This document shows positions 11,870 through 24,027 of a stretch of DNA of 64,000 nt, in pieces. Within the stretch, counting starts at the first letter, position 1. Each line of letters starts with the position of its first letter. Location of the stretch: assembly GCF_021869535.1 (NCBI RefSeq), contig NW_026262734.1, positions 95,299,285 through 95,363,284 on the forward strand, read 5' to 3'. The position numbers and the translations under genes were made by a program. The stretch comes from Mytilus californianus (lineage: Eukaryota; Mollusca; Bivalvia; Mytilida; Mytilidae). Under the pieces are notes generated by a model, which was not told the DNA's origin, searched no databases, and was given only the letters and a program-made list of their open reading frames with translations.

Positions 11870-12241
11870 AAATCAAAATCAAAATCAAAACCCTGACCAC
11901 ATGCACACCTTCAATGTAGCCAGAAAAGTGAAAAATTCCTAGCATTCAAACTGTAGGAGGAGTTATCTGGAAATGCTCCTCTTATGAAAGTTAATACTCC
12001 AAAAATTGACAAAGTTCAACTTTCTCCCAAAAGAGCAAATATTAATAAAAATCAAAACCCTAACCACATGCACACCTTCAATATATGTACAAACAGACAG
12101 CAAAGTGAAAACTTCCTAGGATTCAAACTGTAGGAGGAGTTATGCGGATTAACTATATACCCATAATGGGACGGACGGACGGACGGACAGGGGTAAAACA
12201 ATATGCCCCCCAACTTTCAGTTGCGGGGGCATAAAAAAAAC
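11870..12241 (-). mobile_element. Second pearl/HINE-like element (right arm mirror)
   Basis: Inverse copy of 8122-8500, retaining the hairpin, the microsatellite and both tandem units. Confidence 0.55.
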
Positions 12242-12319
12242 ATGACTGAATGTACAGGGCCAAATAATCTCCATGGAAATGTGATGTGCCAATACTAATA
12301 CAACTGAATACCAAATATC

Positions 12320-12574
12320 ATTGGCCCATCACTAAAGGTTCCCCTTAAACTGACAAACATTTTTGGGGCCCTTTATAGATTGCTGTTCGGTGTGAGCCAA
12401 GGCTCTGTGTTAAAGACCATACTTTGACCTATAATGGTTTACTTTTACAAATTGTGACTTTCATGGAGATTTTTCTCATTGGCACTCATACCACATCTTC
12501 TTACATCTAAACACAAACTTATATGCTAAGTGACTTTAGTATTTCATTGTTGTTGTGTGATATCTAATAAATTT

Positions 12575-12610
<36 letters not shown>

Positions 12611-13475
12611 TTATATCTCAATTTCCCTTAAAATGACCTAATCACAAACTTATACATTGTTGAAACAGCACCCCTAGATCTAGCTTTTTCAAGGCAAGAC
12701 AAAAATAATGAAAAAGAGAAGACAAAATTTTGTTCTTTATGTTTCTAAATTTTTCAATGTCTGTGTTGTTTTTACTGGTACTGTCTTGTCTATCCTTTTC
12801 ATTAAAAATTTGCAAATTTCAAAACTTCACATTAGGTCAAGATTTATTGATTAATGGTTAAAAATTTACATTACTGATGGTTGATGAATATGGTGATATC
12901 TTAGTTTTAGATTAAGAGTCAATAACCAATCTGCTAGTTGCCTGATGCCTAATGACTTAGTATAACTTGGCAAAGATATTTTTTTGGAATAACACGATAG
13001 GTTTCACATGTGGAGCAGGATTAGCTAACCCTTCTGCATTATCTGAGATCACCAAGATTTTTAGTGCCGTTGTGGTGCTCAGTCTTTAGTTTTCTACATT
13101 GTGTATGCAGTTGCTTGTCTTTTAGTCGTTTTTTGTTTTGTTTTATGGCGTTTGTCAGTTTGTAAATCGACCTTTGAGTTTGAATATATCCCATTGGTAT
13201 CTTCTACCCCTCTCGATTATTAAAATCTACTATTCAAATGTCATTTAATTGCATCAACATGATAATCCATGATGAAGGTTTCATATATTGATAAATAAAA
13301 AAAAACTTTAACCAAAGACTGAACTTTAAATATAGCGGACTATACATTATGGATTTTTCTCATTGTTAAAGGCTCTATGGTTGCCCATTATTGCTTACAT
13401 CCACTTTCACTGAACTTTGGTGGATAGTTGTCTCATTGGCAATATCATACCTCATCTCCTCATTTTAATATTTCT
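12320..13475 (-). repeat. Cluster of dispersed mussel repeats (right arm mirror)
   Basis: Inverse copy of 6895-8060 with the same order of pieces and a longer TA run near 12,580. Confidence 0.55.
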
Positions 13476-14677
13476 ATTATCACCAGTTTAATTCGCCCTT
13501 TCATAATCTAAATAAATGCATTCTGTTCTGGGTAATATTTTCGAAAGCGTACACCAAAACGTTGTGATTGGTTTAAAAAGTTCTAAACAATAGAAATTCA
13601 ACCAATGAGGTAATGTTATTTTCATTTTGGTGTACGAACAATAAGATTACCCATAATCCTTTAAATTCTGAAAAAGGCGAATTATTTCTTAATTATTCTT
13701 CCTTTGTTTAATTTGTACAATATACAAATAAGATATTAATGTATTTACTTATATGTTCAGCTATCAACAAAAAAGGCTTCCTTTTAAAGTCTGACTTGAA
13801 TAGTGAAGGTGTAGCCTAGATCTGTTTTACTATGAAGCTGTAAATTAAAAAAAAATAACATCATTATGTCAATATGTGCTTAGGAACAGGATCAAACAAA
13901 GCAATAACGAGAAGAAAGGCATACATACATCTGGAAGTCTTAAAAGATTTTTTTTAGATCTCAATCCTTTGAGCCTTCTATTTAAATCTGGGTCAATGAA
14001 TTAAGAAATACTCAAATAGTTCATAAAATGAAAATAAGCCAAGAAAATGTTTTACTAAGGGCTATCAAAAAGTATAGTATACAGTTTTTATAAACAAAAT
14101 GAAATTCTAGATATTCCTCAAGGTTCTGAGCATCAGTTTCAGATTACTGTTCAATTTTTATGTCAAAATCTTTTAAGCTATTGTTTCTGTCAACATGGTC
14201 AAATCTACAATTACCGGACCCTCATAACTTTATATTTTAATTTGAATGAGCTGTCAATAAGACAATATATGAATTACTGAAACTCTAATATTCAATTATT
14301 ATAATATAATTGACAATATATTATTATCTACTTGAAAAGTAATGTTTGATGAGATTATAATCTTAATTTCAGGCATGCAAGTATAGAGATAACCTGCAGT
14401 ATGAAGGATTTAATCAATATTTGGTTATGTTTTGTAACATCATTTTTGAACAATAAAGCCAAAAAATGTATACACTTATTTGCTGTCTCCTGGCAGAAAG
14501 ATAGGGTAGATAGATAAAATAATTGTATTTTTTATTTTTATTTTATCTAAATTATTAATATACTATATACAACATGTTCTGAACTTAAATGGTGCTTTAC
14601 CAAACAAATTTTGACTTTTACCAGTACTTTACAAACAAAAAAAGCCAGAAAATACGTAAGTAAATCGAAAGGGAGAC

Positions 14678-15141
14678 AAAAAAAATAAACTGCTTCGCTG
14701 AGCGCAGCTGGATACGCCCGCAGAGGTCCAACCCTGAACAGTTGGGGCAAAAATGGAAACAATATTCAAGCTTGATACAGGTCTGAATTTGGATTGTAAT
14801 TAAATATTTGACATATTATAGGTTTCTAAATAAATGTAGTCAAAGAACTTGAAATTGGTTATATGAATTGAATTTATATTCAATTAAAGATTTCTTGCTG
14901 TTGTGCAATACACTATGCTGTTGCGCAATACTTAGTAAATCTGTTGTCAGACTATAAACAAATAAAATTTATAAAATTCTAAAGGGAGCTTACATCAATA
15001 GATATAATCAATTCACCAAAGTTTTATGCAAATTGGTTAAAGCGTTTTTGAGTTAATGTCCGACATGTTGACGACAGACGGACGGACGGAAAGACGGACA
15101 ACGGTATACCATAATACGTCCCGTAAACGGGCGTATAAAAA
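14678..15141 (-). mobile_element. pearl/HINE-like element (right arm mirror)
   Basis: Inverse copy of 5211-5678 with a few substitutions, for example GTGGGACATT in the left arm versus GTCGGACATT here. Confidence 0.6.
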
Positions 15142-15690
15142 GAACTTTATCATATTCTGACCTAAACATCAAACTTTATTTTAGTATACTTGAATAGGAA
15201 ACATTTCTTGTTTAACTATTAAATTACCTTCAGCTTAATAACTTGATTACAACCAAAATACTACAAACTTCTGTAGCCAAATGTGATTCTCTGAAGCACT
15301 GCTAAAGTATCATGTCCTTTATCCATCTTATATATATACATGACAGTATATATTTGCCTCAAATTCAGATTTTTTCTGGAAAAATAAATATTCAAATAAA
15401 TGTACATGAACATGAACTTTAGTCCACATATTATGCCTCCTTCTACTGACTGACAAACAAATGTCACATAATCATCTTTAGTAATGTTAATAATATGAAC
15501 AGTATATACATGTAACATGTTATCATTAAAGATTAACATCATTGCATAGGGATTTTATGCTGAGTGACTTAAATATTTCTTTGTGTGTATGTATAAAACT
15601 TTCTTTTTTTCTTTCTTTATTTTACATTCCTTTTGTTGTGTGATATTTAATTAATTTTGTATATATATATGTATTATATCTCGATTATAT

Positions 15691-15920
15691 GGGGCCAACT
15701 TGGACGAGTAGTCTAAGTAGTTGAACTTCTGTATCACTAGCCAGTCAACACTAAGGTTGTGAGTTCAAATCCCGCATGTGGCAAGTGAACTTAACTCCAA
15801 ATCTTAATTGACTAGGATTGTCAGTTTTCCTACCAAAGGTCATGGTTCTCTCCAGCTTCCTCCATCAATAAAAACTGGATGCCACAAAATAGCACCATAG
15901 TGTTAAAAGTGGCGCTAAAC
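15691..15920 (+). mobile_element. tRNA-derived SINE (right arm mirror)
   Basis: Mirror of 4430-4661. It begins GGGGCCAACTTGGACGAGTA. Presence at the same mirrored place shows the insertion preceded the duplication. Confidence 0.8.
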
Positions 15921-17524
15921 ATTAATCATTCAATATCTCAATTATGAGAAAATAAAGACATCAATGAATCAATAAATGTCCATTAGTTTTTTTTTTTTTT
16001 TATTATTAGCATTAACAGTAGTTTTTTTGGTATAATGATTCCAATTATGCAATCTAATTGTACAGTGTGTTAAAAATTTAATAAACAGCTGCGATAGGCT
16101 GCACGATTACAAGCCCTCCAAATTCATATCAAATTTGTTTAAAGTATAAAATGAAATGTTGTAGAATCAGACATGATTTTATAAGTCATTTTTTATTTTT
16201 ATTTTTTTAAAGGTAACAATGACAAATGAATGAGTTGCATCTGATGTCATGCCAAGTAGTCATATTATATTGGGGTGGTTGTAATTTCCTTAGAATTTCT
16301 TTAGAAACATACTTCATTAAGTAAAATAAATTTTTATATTACGGGTGGTTGGTGTAAAAAAAGACCCTGTTAGATAATTCCTGAATAGCTCCAAGATATA
16401 TCTTTTGTTCATGTTGTTTAGTCACTTCTTAGGTACATTTGTATATATATGTGTACCGTATATATAGTTACACATTTAAATGATTCTTCGATTCTTATCA
16501 CCTTTTACATTTGACTTATCAATTTTTGTATGCATTACATAACGTCCTTCAGTTGTCCAGTGGCAAATATTTAATGCTAACATTCAGAACATTTTGTTCT
16601 GCAAAGTTACTTAAATATCATATGTAGCATTAATGTACAACAAATTATATCTATTCTTCCTCTGCACATATGCTGCAAGCCAAAAGGCATGTTGTTCTTT
16701 TTAAAGCACACTGTTTTGTTAAATGCATTACATTTCATAGAATGGAAATAATGCATACATATCTGTTGGAACTTTGCTGAATTGTCCTGGTAACGTTGAA
16801 CTGGACATCTCTCCCTGTCATTTTCTTTCTCATGTCTGGAATTTTCAAACAGATCCTCCATACTTCGTTCATGCCCTGCTTATTATATGTCATATAGAAA
16901 AAAGAAATGCATAAATTTTAAGTATTTTTTTTACACATACAGTTATTGTCATAGTCTGTCAAACTTTAAATTGGGAACATTACAGTGAACTACCAAAATT
17001 GTGTGGTAAATATTAATAAGTGGAACAATGAAAGGTAATTGCCTGATAATTAACTCAAGTGTCATTCTATGATCATGAACAATCTTGACATATATTTAAC
17101 TGGTGAAATAAAATGAGTTATGTGGTGTATGTCTATGAGACATGTGAAGTTTATATACCACTCCAGACAGATAAGTGTAAGTGATCGATACATGTAGGTC
17201 CTCAGTACCTGCAGCTGAATGTTAAAAAGCCCCTATTTATTTATTGAAGTCTTGTAAAAATCAAAACCCACATATATTTATGTCTAAGGATGTTCGTTCC
17301 TCATGTTTTTGAGTTTTTGCCAGATATTCAGAATCCTCTGGCTTTATCCATGATATTCTGACATTAAAAAAAAACCCCAATAATCTCTACTTTTCTTTTC
17401 ATAATTTTATTTTGAATAGATATATAAATATAAAATAATTTATCTATAAATACTAACTTTAGTTCTCTTTTATACTAGTGAAGTAAATCAGAGACATTAT
17501 ATATGATGTCTCTGAGTCAGTCTG

Positions 17525-17850
17525 AGTAAAATTGAGAATGGAAATGGGGAATATGTCAAAGAGACAACAACCCAACAAAGAGCAGATAACAGCCGAAGGC
17601 CATCAATGGGTCTTTAACGAAGCCAGAAAATCCCGCACCCCGAGGTGGGCCTCAGCTGGCCCCTCCATAATAATGTGTACTAATTGAGTAATTCAGTGAA
17701 AATGGACGTCACACTTAACTCCAAAACATATAAATGAACTAAAATTTAAAAACATACAAGACTAACAAAGGTAAGAGGCTCCTGACTTAGGAGAGGCAAA
17801 AAAATGCGGTGGGGTTAAACATGTTTTGTGAGATCTCACCCCTCCCCCTA
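17525..17850 (-). repeat. Mirror of the dispersed repeat at 2490 (right arm)
   Basis: Inverse copy with scattered substitutions and no additional insertion. Confidence 0.55.
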
Positions 17851-18949
17851 TACCTCTAGCCAAAATAGAATAAAGAAACACACAGCAATACGCACAGTAA
17901 AATTCAGTTTAAAACTTAAAAGAAGATATTTATTTTTTACAGAGATTAAATTATATACAAAATGCTAGTGCCTGTGCCTGTGGTAATTTCTTTCAAAAGT
18001 TGGGTATTACTATTAGTATTAGTGTGATCATTTGGTCTTCATGATTAACTCATAAAAATCATACGGCCCAGGCATGTATAAATGTTGTCAGGACAGTAAA
18101 ATTTTAATGAAAAAGGACTCACTAGTCACAAACCATAGGCCCTAAATGATTTAAATTTAAAGGAATTTAAAAGTTTATGACAGGTTTTTCCAATTTCAGG
18201 CAGTCAAGTGTTTCGTGAAGACTGTATTTGTTCAGGGAATGGTACGTTTTAATTAACTATTGTACACATACCTTCATAACGGGGTTGTGAAATAAAATAT
18301 ACCTGTTATATCTTCAAGAGTAGCTGCATTACTTTCCATTGTCACTACTGTGGTGTCAAAATTGGTGTCGTCCAAATGTGTCGTCTGAGACGCTCGTTTC
18401 TGTCTTTGAACCGTACGGGACAATTCTCTGAGAGACGAAGCACATCAATTCTCATTTAAACTGAATTTACCGATTGTATTTCATGTTTAAATATTCAAAT
18501 AATTAATTAAATTAAATATTTAAATTATATCAAGCTACCAGCTGGATAACAAAACAATGTTAATAAATTGATTCCGCTTCTGGGTTACACACCGATTCCG
18601 AAATTTTTCAAGGTGTGCGGTATTTCCCGCGGTTATTTTTGACAAGCAATCTCCTTGTCAATGTTATAACAGTCCATATGAAACTGACAGACTGAGAGTC
18701 TGTGTACAATGACGGAACTGTAGAAGTAAATAAAAGTTCTGTCTCGGGTCTACTGTACTGTGTACTTGTGACTTTAAAAATATGCAGTGCAGGTAAGTTC
18801 GATAAAATTACAGTTTTTTTTCTGATTTTTTTTACCCTAAGGCTACACTAAAGTTTAGTTAAAACATATATTTTATTTAAATAACCTTAACACAAATTCG
18901 ATAAGACACAACTCAAACCGATTTATGAACTCTTTTTCCATATTCAGTG

Positions 18950-19265
18950 GTGGATCCATAAATGACATAAATTTTAATAAAAGGGGGTGGGGGATGGCAT
19001 TGATTGTCTAAGGTGAATCCCACAAAAGGGGGGCATTGACTGCCTAAGGTTAAGCCAACAAAAGGGGGCATTGACTGCCTAAGGTTAAGCCCACAAAAGG
19101 GGGGGGGGGGGGGGCTGCGCATTAAATCTGTCTCTGATATTAGTACAGGTGAACATTAGGGGAATGACACCTTTTGGGTTGTGGGATATCGAGGTTAAAA
19201 AAAAGGGGGATTTTTCATATTGGGGTGAAAAAGTGGGGATGTGGGATTTAGTTGGATTCTTCAAT
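18950..19265. repeat. Mirror of the 39-base tandem repeat (right arm)
   Basis: Inverse copy of 1086-1400. The homopolymer G run at about 19,098-19,113 is expanded relative to the left arm. Confidence 0.6.
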
Positions 19266-20544
19266 CTTTGTCTTGATGACAGGATAATTCTCTTCTCTTG
19301 TTAAACGATATTTTCAGTTGTAATTTCTCCTTAATTTGTACTTCAGGGGGTTAAATCTAATTGATGATATCATGTCAGTCAGCTTTGAACAGCTATCTTT
19401 TATTTTATGTTTAGCTTACACATTTATGACATTACTACAAACTTAATTATAAGCTACATGTAAACAAATATTTAAGAGTAATATTTCTATTGTGTAATAA
19501 ATAATACCATTATAAAAATGAAAGATTTTTTTCCATCAATTGAATAATTTGATATGTTTTTAGGGATACAGCAAGTTCCCAAGTTCTTAGTTAATGAACA
19601 GAGAAAATTGTTGAGGAGCTCATTGGGAAAAAAAGAAATTAACAAAGGAAATGTACTTTTTCAATAAGGAGAAGAAGTAAAAGCAGCAGGTATTATATAC
19701 TTATTTTATACTTGATTAACTTGGCTGTAACGGTCAAACGATTGAGATAAATAAATGAAAAGAAATGGCGTCTATATTTCAGTGAATCAGCACCCGAACA
19801 AACAACAAAACCAGTAGAGGCATCTTTTGGTTAAAACAAAAGACTTCAATATACATTGTAAGTGTCAATACAAATGTAAAATAAATAGGATGTGGTAAGA
19901 TTGCCAATGAGACACTCTCTCCAAGAGACCAAATGATACAGACATTAACAACTATAGGTCACTGTCAGTCACTTGGGACAGGCGCACAATTTATGCATAC
20001 TCAATTTAATATAATATTATTATCCTATTGTATACAGATGTAAAACTTGTGTCTGATCCTATTTAAGTCAATTGTTCGAATAAAATAATCATAAACTAAA
20101 ACATTCATATGATGTAGTTTTGCATTTTCTATTTAGAGCATGTTCAGTACCAGTAGAATTCAACTACAAAATTAATAAGCTATTATTATAATTTCTTTGT
20201 TCTTACTACTTTTCTTGTGTTTGCCGGGAAAATTGACAGAGTGATACATCTTCTATGAATAAAAAGAGGAAATAAGTGTCTGCAGCAGTAAATCATTATA
20301 ACAACAAGACTGTGAGAAGAAGATATCAGAACATGAAATGAGTTTTATTTCTTTTAAAAAGAATTGTTACGGAATATACCTCTTGTGATTCTAAAGAAAA
20401 CCATTGTCAACTTGAAGTAAAGGAAGATTTTATAATTTAATAGAACAGGAAATTAAAGAAGACTCATTTAGAGCATAACAAAGCACAATGTATATTTCTA
20501 ATTAGCCATTGCAAAAATAACTTGCACTTACATGTACATATGTT

Positions 20545-20917
20545 ATTCATGTGATATCAATATGAAATTCACATCACAATCATGTGAAAATATAGACGTT
20601 AAAATAATGTGAAAAAATCTAAATGTGAAATTAACACAATATTTACACGTTAAAATCACGTTTAAAAATTTACGTGTGAAATTAACACAATATTTACACG
20701 TTAATATCACGTTAAAAAATTTACATGTGAAAATAACGTTACGTTTAAACGTGAATATCACGTGAGCAGATTAAAACGTGATTATCACGTGAGAATCTTG
20801 TGTGTGTCAAATACATGTGATATAAACGTTTAAACGGTGTGATACACACGTGGAAATAACGTAGTTTTCACGTAATGAGCACAAACGTTAAACACACGTT
20901 GGAAAAAATTGCCTGTG
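20545..20917. repeat. Subterminal ACGT(G) array, outer end of right element
   Basis: About eighteen ACGT cores in some 370 bases, with a partly repeated unit of about 55 bases (a GTGAAATTAACACAATATTT core occurs twice). It resembles the inner array in motif but not base for base, so the two ends are similar in design and identical only in the last 23 bases. Apparent reading frames here are by-products of the repeat. Confidence 0.65.
20895..20917 (-). repeat. 23-base terminal inverted repeat, outer end of right element
   Basis: Third copy of the terminus, in the same orientation as 9833-9855. It is followed by TAACCC. It lies beyond the part of the palindrome visible in both arms and so independently defines the element boundary. 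Confidence 0.85.
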
Positions 20918-21780
20918 TAACCCACCCAGATCCTCATACATTGACAAAATTTATAACAAACAGATGTGTAATTCCTACACTATCATGCAGTGTGACAATT
21001 AACCATACAGCATAGTTACCATAGTAAAGAATCTATGATATATTCTTAGTTAGGCCAGATCACAAAATTAATTTGAAAGAGAAAATTGATCTTCACATCC
21101 TAAATGAAATTTTTACGGAGTGGTGTACTGCGTTTGGGACAAATTATATCTAAATTATAGAATACTTCATCAGTTCTATCTCAAAATATAGAAATTTTAT
21201 GCTGAGGGGGTTACAATCAGTATGACGGTTTCAGATTTATATACTACATTGTAATTTTGTAACTTTTTCAACTGTTAAAAATGTTATTTCATCTCTCTTT
21301 ACATGTATGCTAGTATTACTTGCTTGATATAAACCATAATGAAATAAATTTGGAGGGTGTATGAAAAATATTGGCATGTAATCTGGAAATATTAGTATAA
21401 TAGTCTGAGATGTAATATATACACTGTCCACTGTGGACTTTACTATGTCATTAAATTCTACATATAGAATGTTATAAATCTAAACACTAAAAATTATTTT
21501 GAAAGATATCTCATAAATATTACATGTGTATGTATAAGGTTACTTAGAAGTGGGATTTGTAAAAAGTCCATGCTTAACTTTATACATGTTTGGTATATAC
21601 ATGTATACTAGTTTCATTGGGGGGACATAGGCCTATAGAGCCTATGAAGAAACATGGTGAAAACGCCAACGGTGCATAAAAAAAATTGACAAGGGCAGAA
21701 TGGGAAATGCAAACCATGCGTATCATACATTTTTATAAACCCAAATGAAAACTTTTTGCCAAAACAAATATTCAAGCTCC
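20918..21780. other. No gene recognised
   Basis: AT-rich sequence between the big element and the THAP exon. A later exon of the THAP gene could lie here, but none is convincing. Confidence 0.4.
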
Positions 21781-21843
21781 CATGTCAAGTACATGTACAT
21801 ACAAGAAATGAACAAAAATTGTGAAAAAGTTCTTTAATCTTAC

Positions 21844-22213
21844 CTTGACCCTTTCTCTTTTCTGTAGAGCTACAGATGTTTAGTTTCTTCTTAGGTTCAG
21901 CAATAAATCCCTCGTTGAGCACGTCTGCAGGTCTTTTGGGGTAAATACTTGCCACTGAATTTGGTAAAAGTCTCTTGCTTGTGGATATACCAAATAACTC
22001 CTTGAATTTGATTTGGTCAACTTCGTAACAGTCGTCTGAGAAGTACACACTACATATAGCAGAGTTGTTAGATGGCTCAGAAAAATCAACACGAGTCAGT
22101 TTTACAAAACGTATCCATAAGACACGTTGTCGTTCTACTTTAGGAAACAGGTGTACGAAATGTCCAGTTTTGATGGAATTACTGCACCCTGCAACTGCAC
22201 AACGCTTTCCCAT
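21844..22213 (-). CDS. THAP-domain exon (first coding exon), zinc ligand altered
   Basis: On the minus strand an ATG (CCATGGG context) opens 123 codons that end at TCAAG followed by the consensus donor GTAAGA. Residues 1-90 form a THAP zinc finger: Cys5 and Cys10 (CAVAGC), FVHLFPKVERQRVLW, RVDFSEPSNN, ICSVYFSDDCYE and the end motif LLPNSVASIYP (AVPxxF box). In a THAP finger the last ligands are Cys-x2-His. Here the His position is Tyr (TAC instead of CAC). A basic tail (EPKKKLN, STEKRKG) may be a nuclear signal. THAP proteins bind DNA and are host regulators or descend from P-element-type transposases; which of these is not decidable from one exon. Downstream exons were not found. The Tyr suggests either decay or a sequence variant. 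Confidence 0.75.
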
Positions 22214-23440
22214 GGTTTAATATCATATGTGATTATAACAAATTAATAAACGTCAATAAATATTCTAAATGCAATGTCAGTTGATAATTGTCACCTTTAC
22301 GATAGTACTTTCACTTTGCGAACTGACCTGTTCACATATCTGTATCTAATGTATATGTCCCACTGTGTGTCACTTCTGTTGGATATAAGTAGTGAGTTGT
22401 AGTGGCGTGTTTTACTAAATTGTTCATGTGTTCAAATGACAAACTGACAGTAATTTGCAAATATCTCGATAATTTCAAAACTGAATTTTATCAGGTTTTT
22501 TGCACTCTTAAACGTCTAATATGAACTTTAGAATAAGACAAACATGATTTAAGCGTTTTAGTACCACTTTAAAAGGCAAATATGTTTTGAATGTTGAATT
22601 GTCACTTTACTGTTTGTCATCTTAAAGGATAAAATTAAATTTCTTTTTGTTGAGAATTGGGGTTTTCCCTGTGTTATTGTGATAGTATTTATAAGTTCAA
22701 AATTGGTTAGTGAGAGTAGTTGTATAATTGGTTCTTGTTTTGGGGTAAATATATATATGGGTAATATATGCAAAGAAATACTTTAGCAGTTCAAAAGGTG
22801 GGGTTCAGTTATATTATATAATTTTTGAGTTTCATTTCACAGAAAGTGCTCGCAGTAATTAAGACAGTCAGTTCACATAATAATGTATGATTACAATATC
22901 AAATATGACTTCAGTCCATTTTTATGTATTGGACATTTTGTATTTTGATTTGTTTGAATATTGTTGTTTTAATGTATATGTTGGTTTATAATCATGTTAT
23001 TAAAATTGCTAGCTAAAAAAGAGAAAACTTACTGCGAGCAACTAAACCTATACCTAGAGTTTTGTTTTATTTATTATACTGAGGATTTTAGTAAAGAAAT
23101 GTTTTAAATTTCGGACAAACAGGGCGAGGGAGATTTGGAAAAGTTTTATTAGATCATGTTAAATGTATTTTTCAGTGTAAAAATATCCAAACAGGAAAGC
23201 CAAGTGTCTAATCTATATTAAAAATGAGAAAAACATCAACAAACAACAACCACTGAACAAGAGGTTTTCAACTCAGACAGGTGAAAACAAATGCAAAAAA
23301 ATAACTGTTTATAATAGATTTACATATTATTATCTACACTTACACTTCCACAGATAATAATCTGCATTTAATTCATTAAGGGGAATAACTCTAACTAAAC
23401 AATGGGTAAAACTAGTTTAGACCTAGTGTTTAGTACATTC
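22214..23440. other. No gene recognised; 5' flank of the THAP exon
   Basis: The first 250 bases upstream of the THAP start would hold its promoter. No clear TATA box or initiator stands out. The rest is AT-rich. Confidence 0.35.
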
Positions 23441-23449
23441 AAGACAGAT

Positions 23450-23770
23450 TTTAGCATGTCGAGAATATAGCAAGAAAAATTAAGACACAATTCATAATAT
23501 TCAGAATGTGTCGAGACATAATGAAGAAAAAAAGAATGTCGAGAATCTGTCGAGACATAATGAGAAAAAAAAAGAATGTCGAGAATCTGTCGAGAAATTT
23601 TAAGACAGTATTTAAATGTCGAGAATTTGTCAAGAAATTTTTAGACAGTATTCAGAATGTCGAGAATATGTCGAGTACATTTCATACTTATTTAATATAA
23701 GTCAGAATTTGTCATTAAGACATAATTCATTCTTTTTGAGATTGTCGAGTAAAAGTTCATGCAAATCGAG
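23450..23770. repeat. GTCGAGAA minisatellite
   Basis: Four to six degenerate units of about 40-60 bases built on AGAATGTCGAGAATCTGTCG plus an A-rich tract. The two central units are almost identical. Open frames on both strands are by-products. Confidence 0.7.
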
Positions 23771-24027
23771 ACAAAAACTGGTCTTTTCAGACTTTTGGAC
23801 TTTTGTAGTGGTTGTAGGCTATACAAAGCAATCCGTGGAATTGGGAAAATAAGGTCCACATTGGTCAATTATCTAGTATATTATTAGTACAAACTTGACT
23901 TGTTAAGGACTTTTTCCAGTATTGAATGTTTCTTGTGTATATTTGTTTACATTTTAACTCGCTAGGGCTTTTAATTTTGCAATAAAGTTTATAATAATGT
24001 GATAAGGGGTTACACTAAACTTTTTGT

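Larger units (their letters stand above)
11527..18339 (-). pseudogene. Right-arm copy of the element-borne gene with two broken splice sites
   Basis: Mirrored exons lie at 18,303-18,339, 16,759-16,886, 13,753-13,837 and 11,527-11,600. The exon sequences are nearly unchanged. The acceptor of the second exon reads GACAT instead of GACAG (16,887-16,888, AG to AT). The donor of the third reads ATAAGT instead of GTAAGT (13,751-13,752). The first donor and last acceptor are intact. If the gene model is right, this copy cannot splice normally except by joining the first exon to the last. Confidence 0.35.
10511..20349 (-). repeat. Right arm of giant inverted repeat
   Basis: This is the mirror copy of bases 1-9855. 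The match starts at 10,511, directly at the terminal inverted repeat, and is still running at 20,349, where the left copy leaves the window. It holds mirrored versions of every left-arm feature, in the opposite orientation. Confidence 0.9.
10511..20917 (-). mobile_element. 10.4-kb TIR element with ACGT-rich ends, gene-carrying, no transposase seen
   Basis: The element starts with CACAGGCAATTTTTTCCAAC at 10,511 and ends with the exact inverse at 20,917; the terminal inverted repeat is 23/23 bases. Inside each end is an array of ACGT cores (about 240 bases at the left, about 370 at the right). The flanking dinucleotide is TA on both sides (10,509-10,510 and 20,918-20,919), which may be a target duplication but is too short to prove one. 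The body mirrors the left arm. No reverse transcriptase, DDE transposase, Rep or tyrosine recombinase was recognised, so it is probably non-autonomous. The superfamily is unresolved: a CAC start recalls CMC elements, but that is weak. An alternative is a segmental inverted duplication that happens to end at a short repeat. The exact agreement of three termini argues against this. Confidence 0.65.

Noticed and set aside
18913..19122. Proline-rich frame
   Set aside because: It arises from C/G homopolymers and the 39-base tandem repeat.
1..20917. Palindrome as a sequencing hairpin artefact
   Set aside because: The arms differ by many substitutions and indels, the centre has 655 unique bases, and the arms end at a transposon terminus. 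Long-read proof is still lacking, so it remains a minor alternative.
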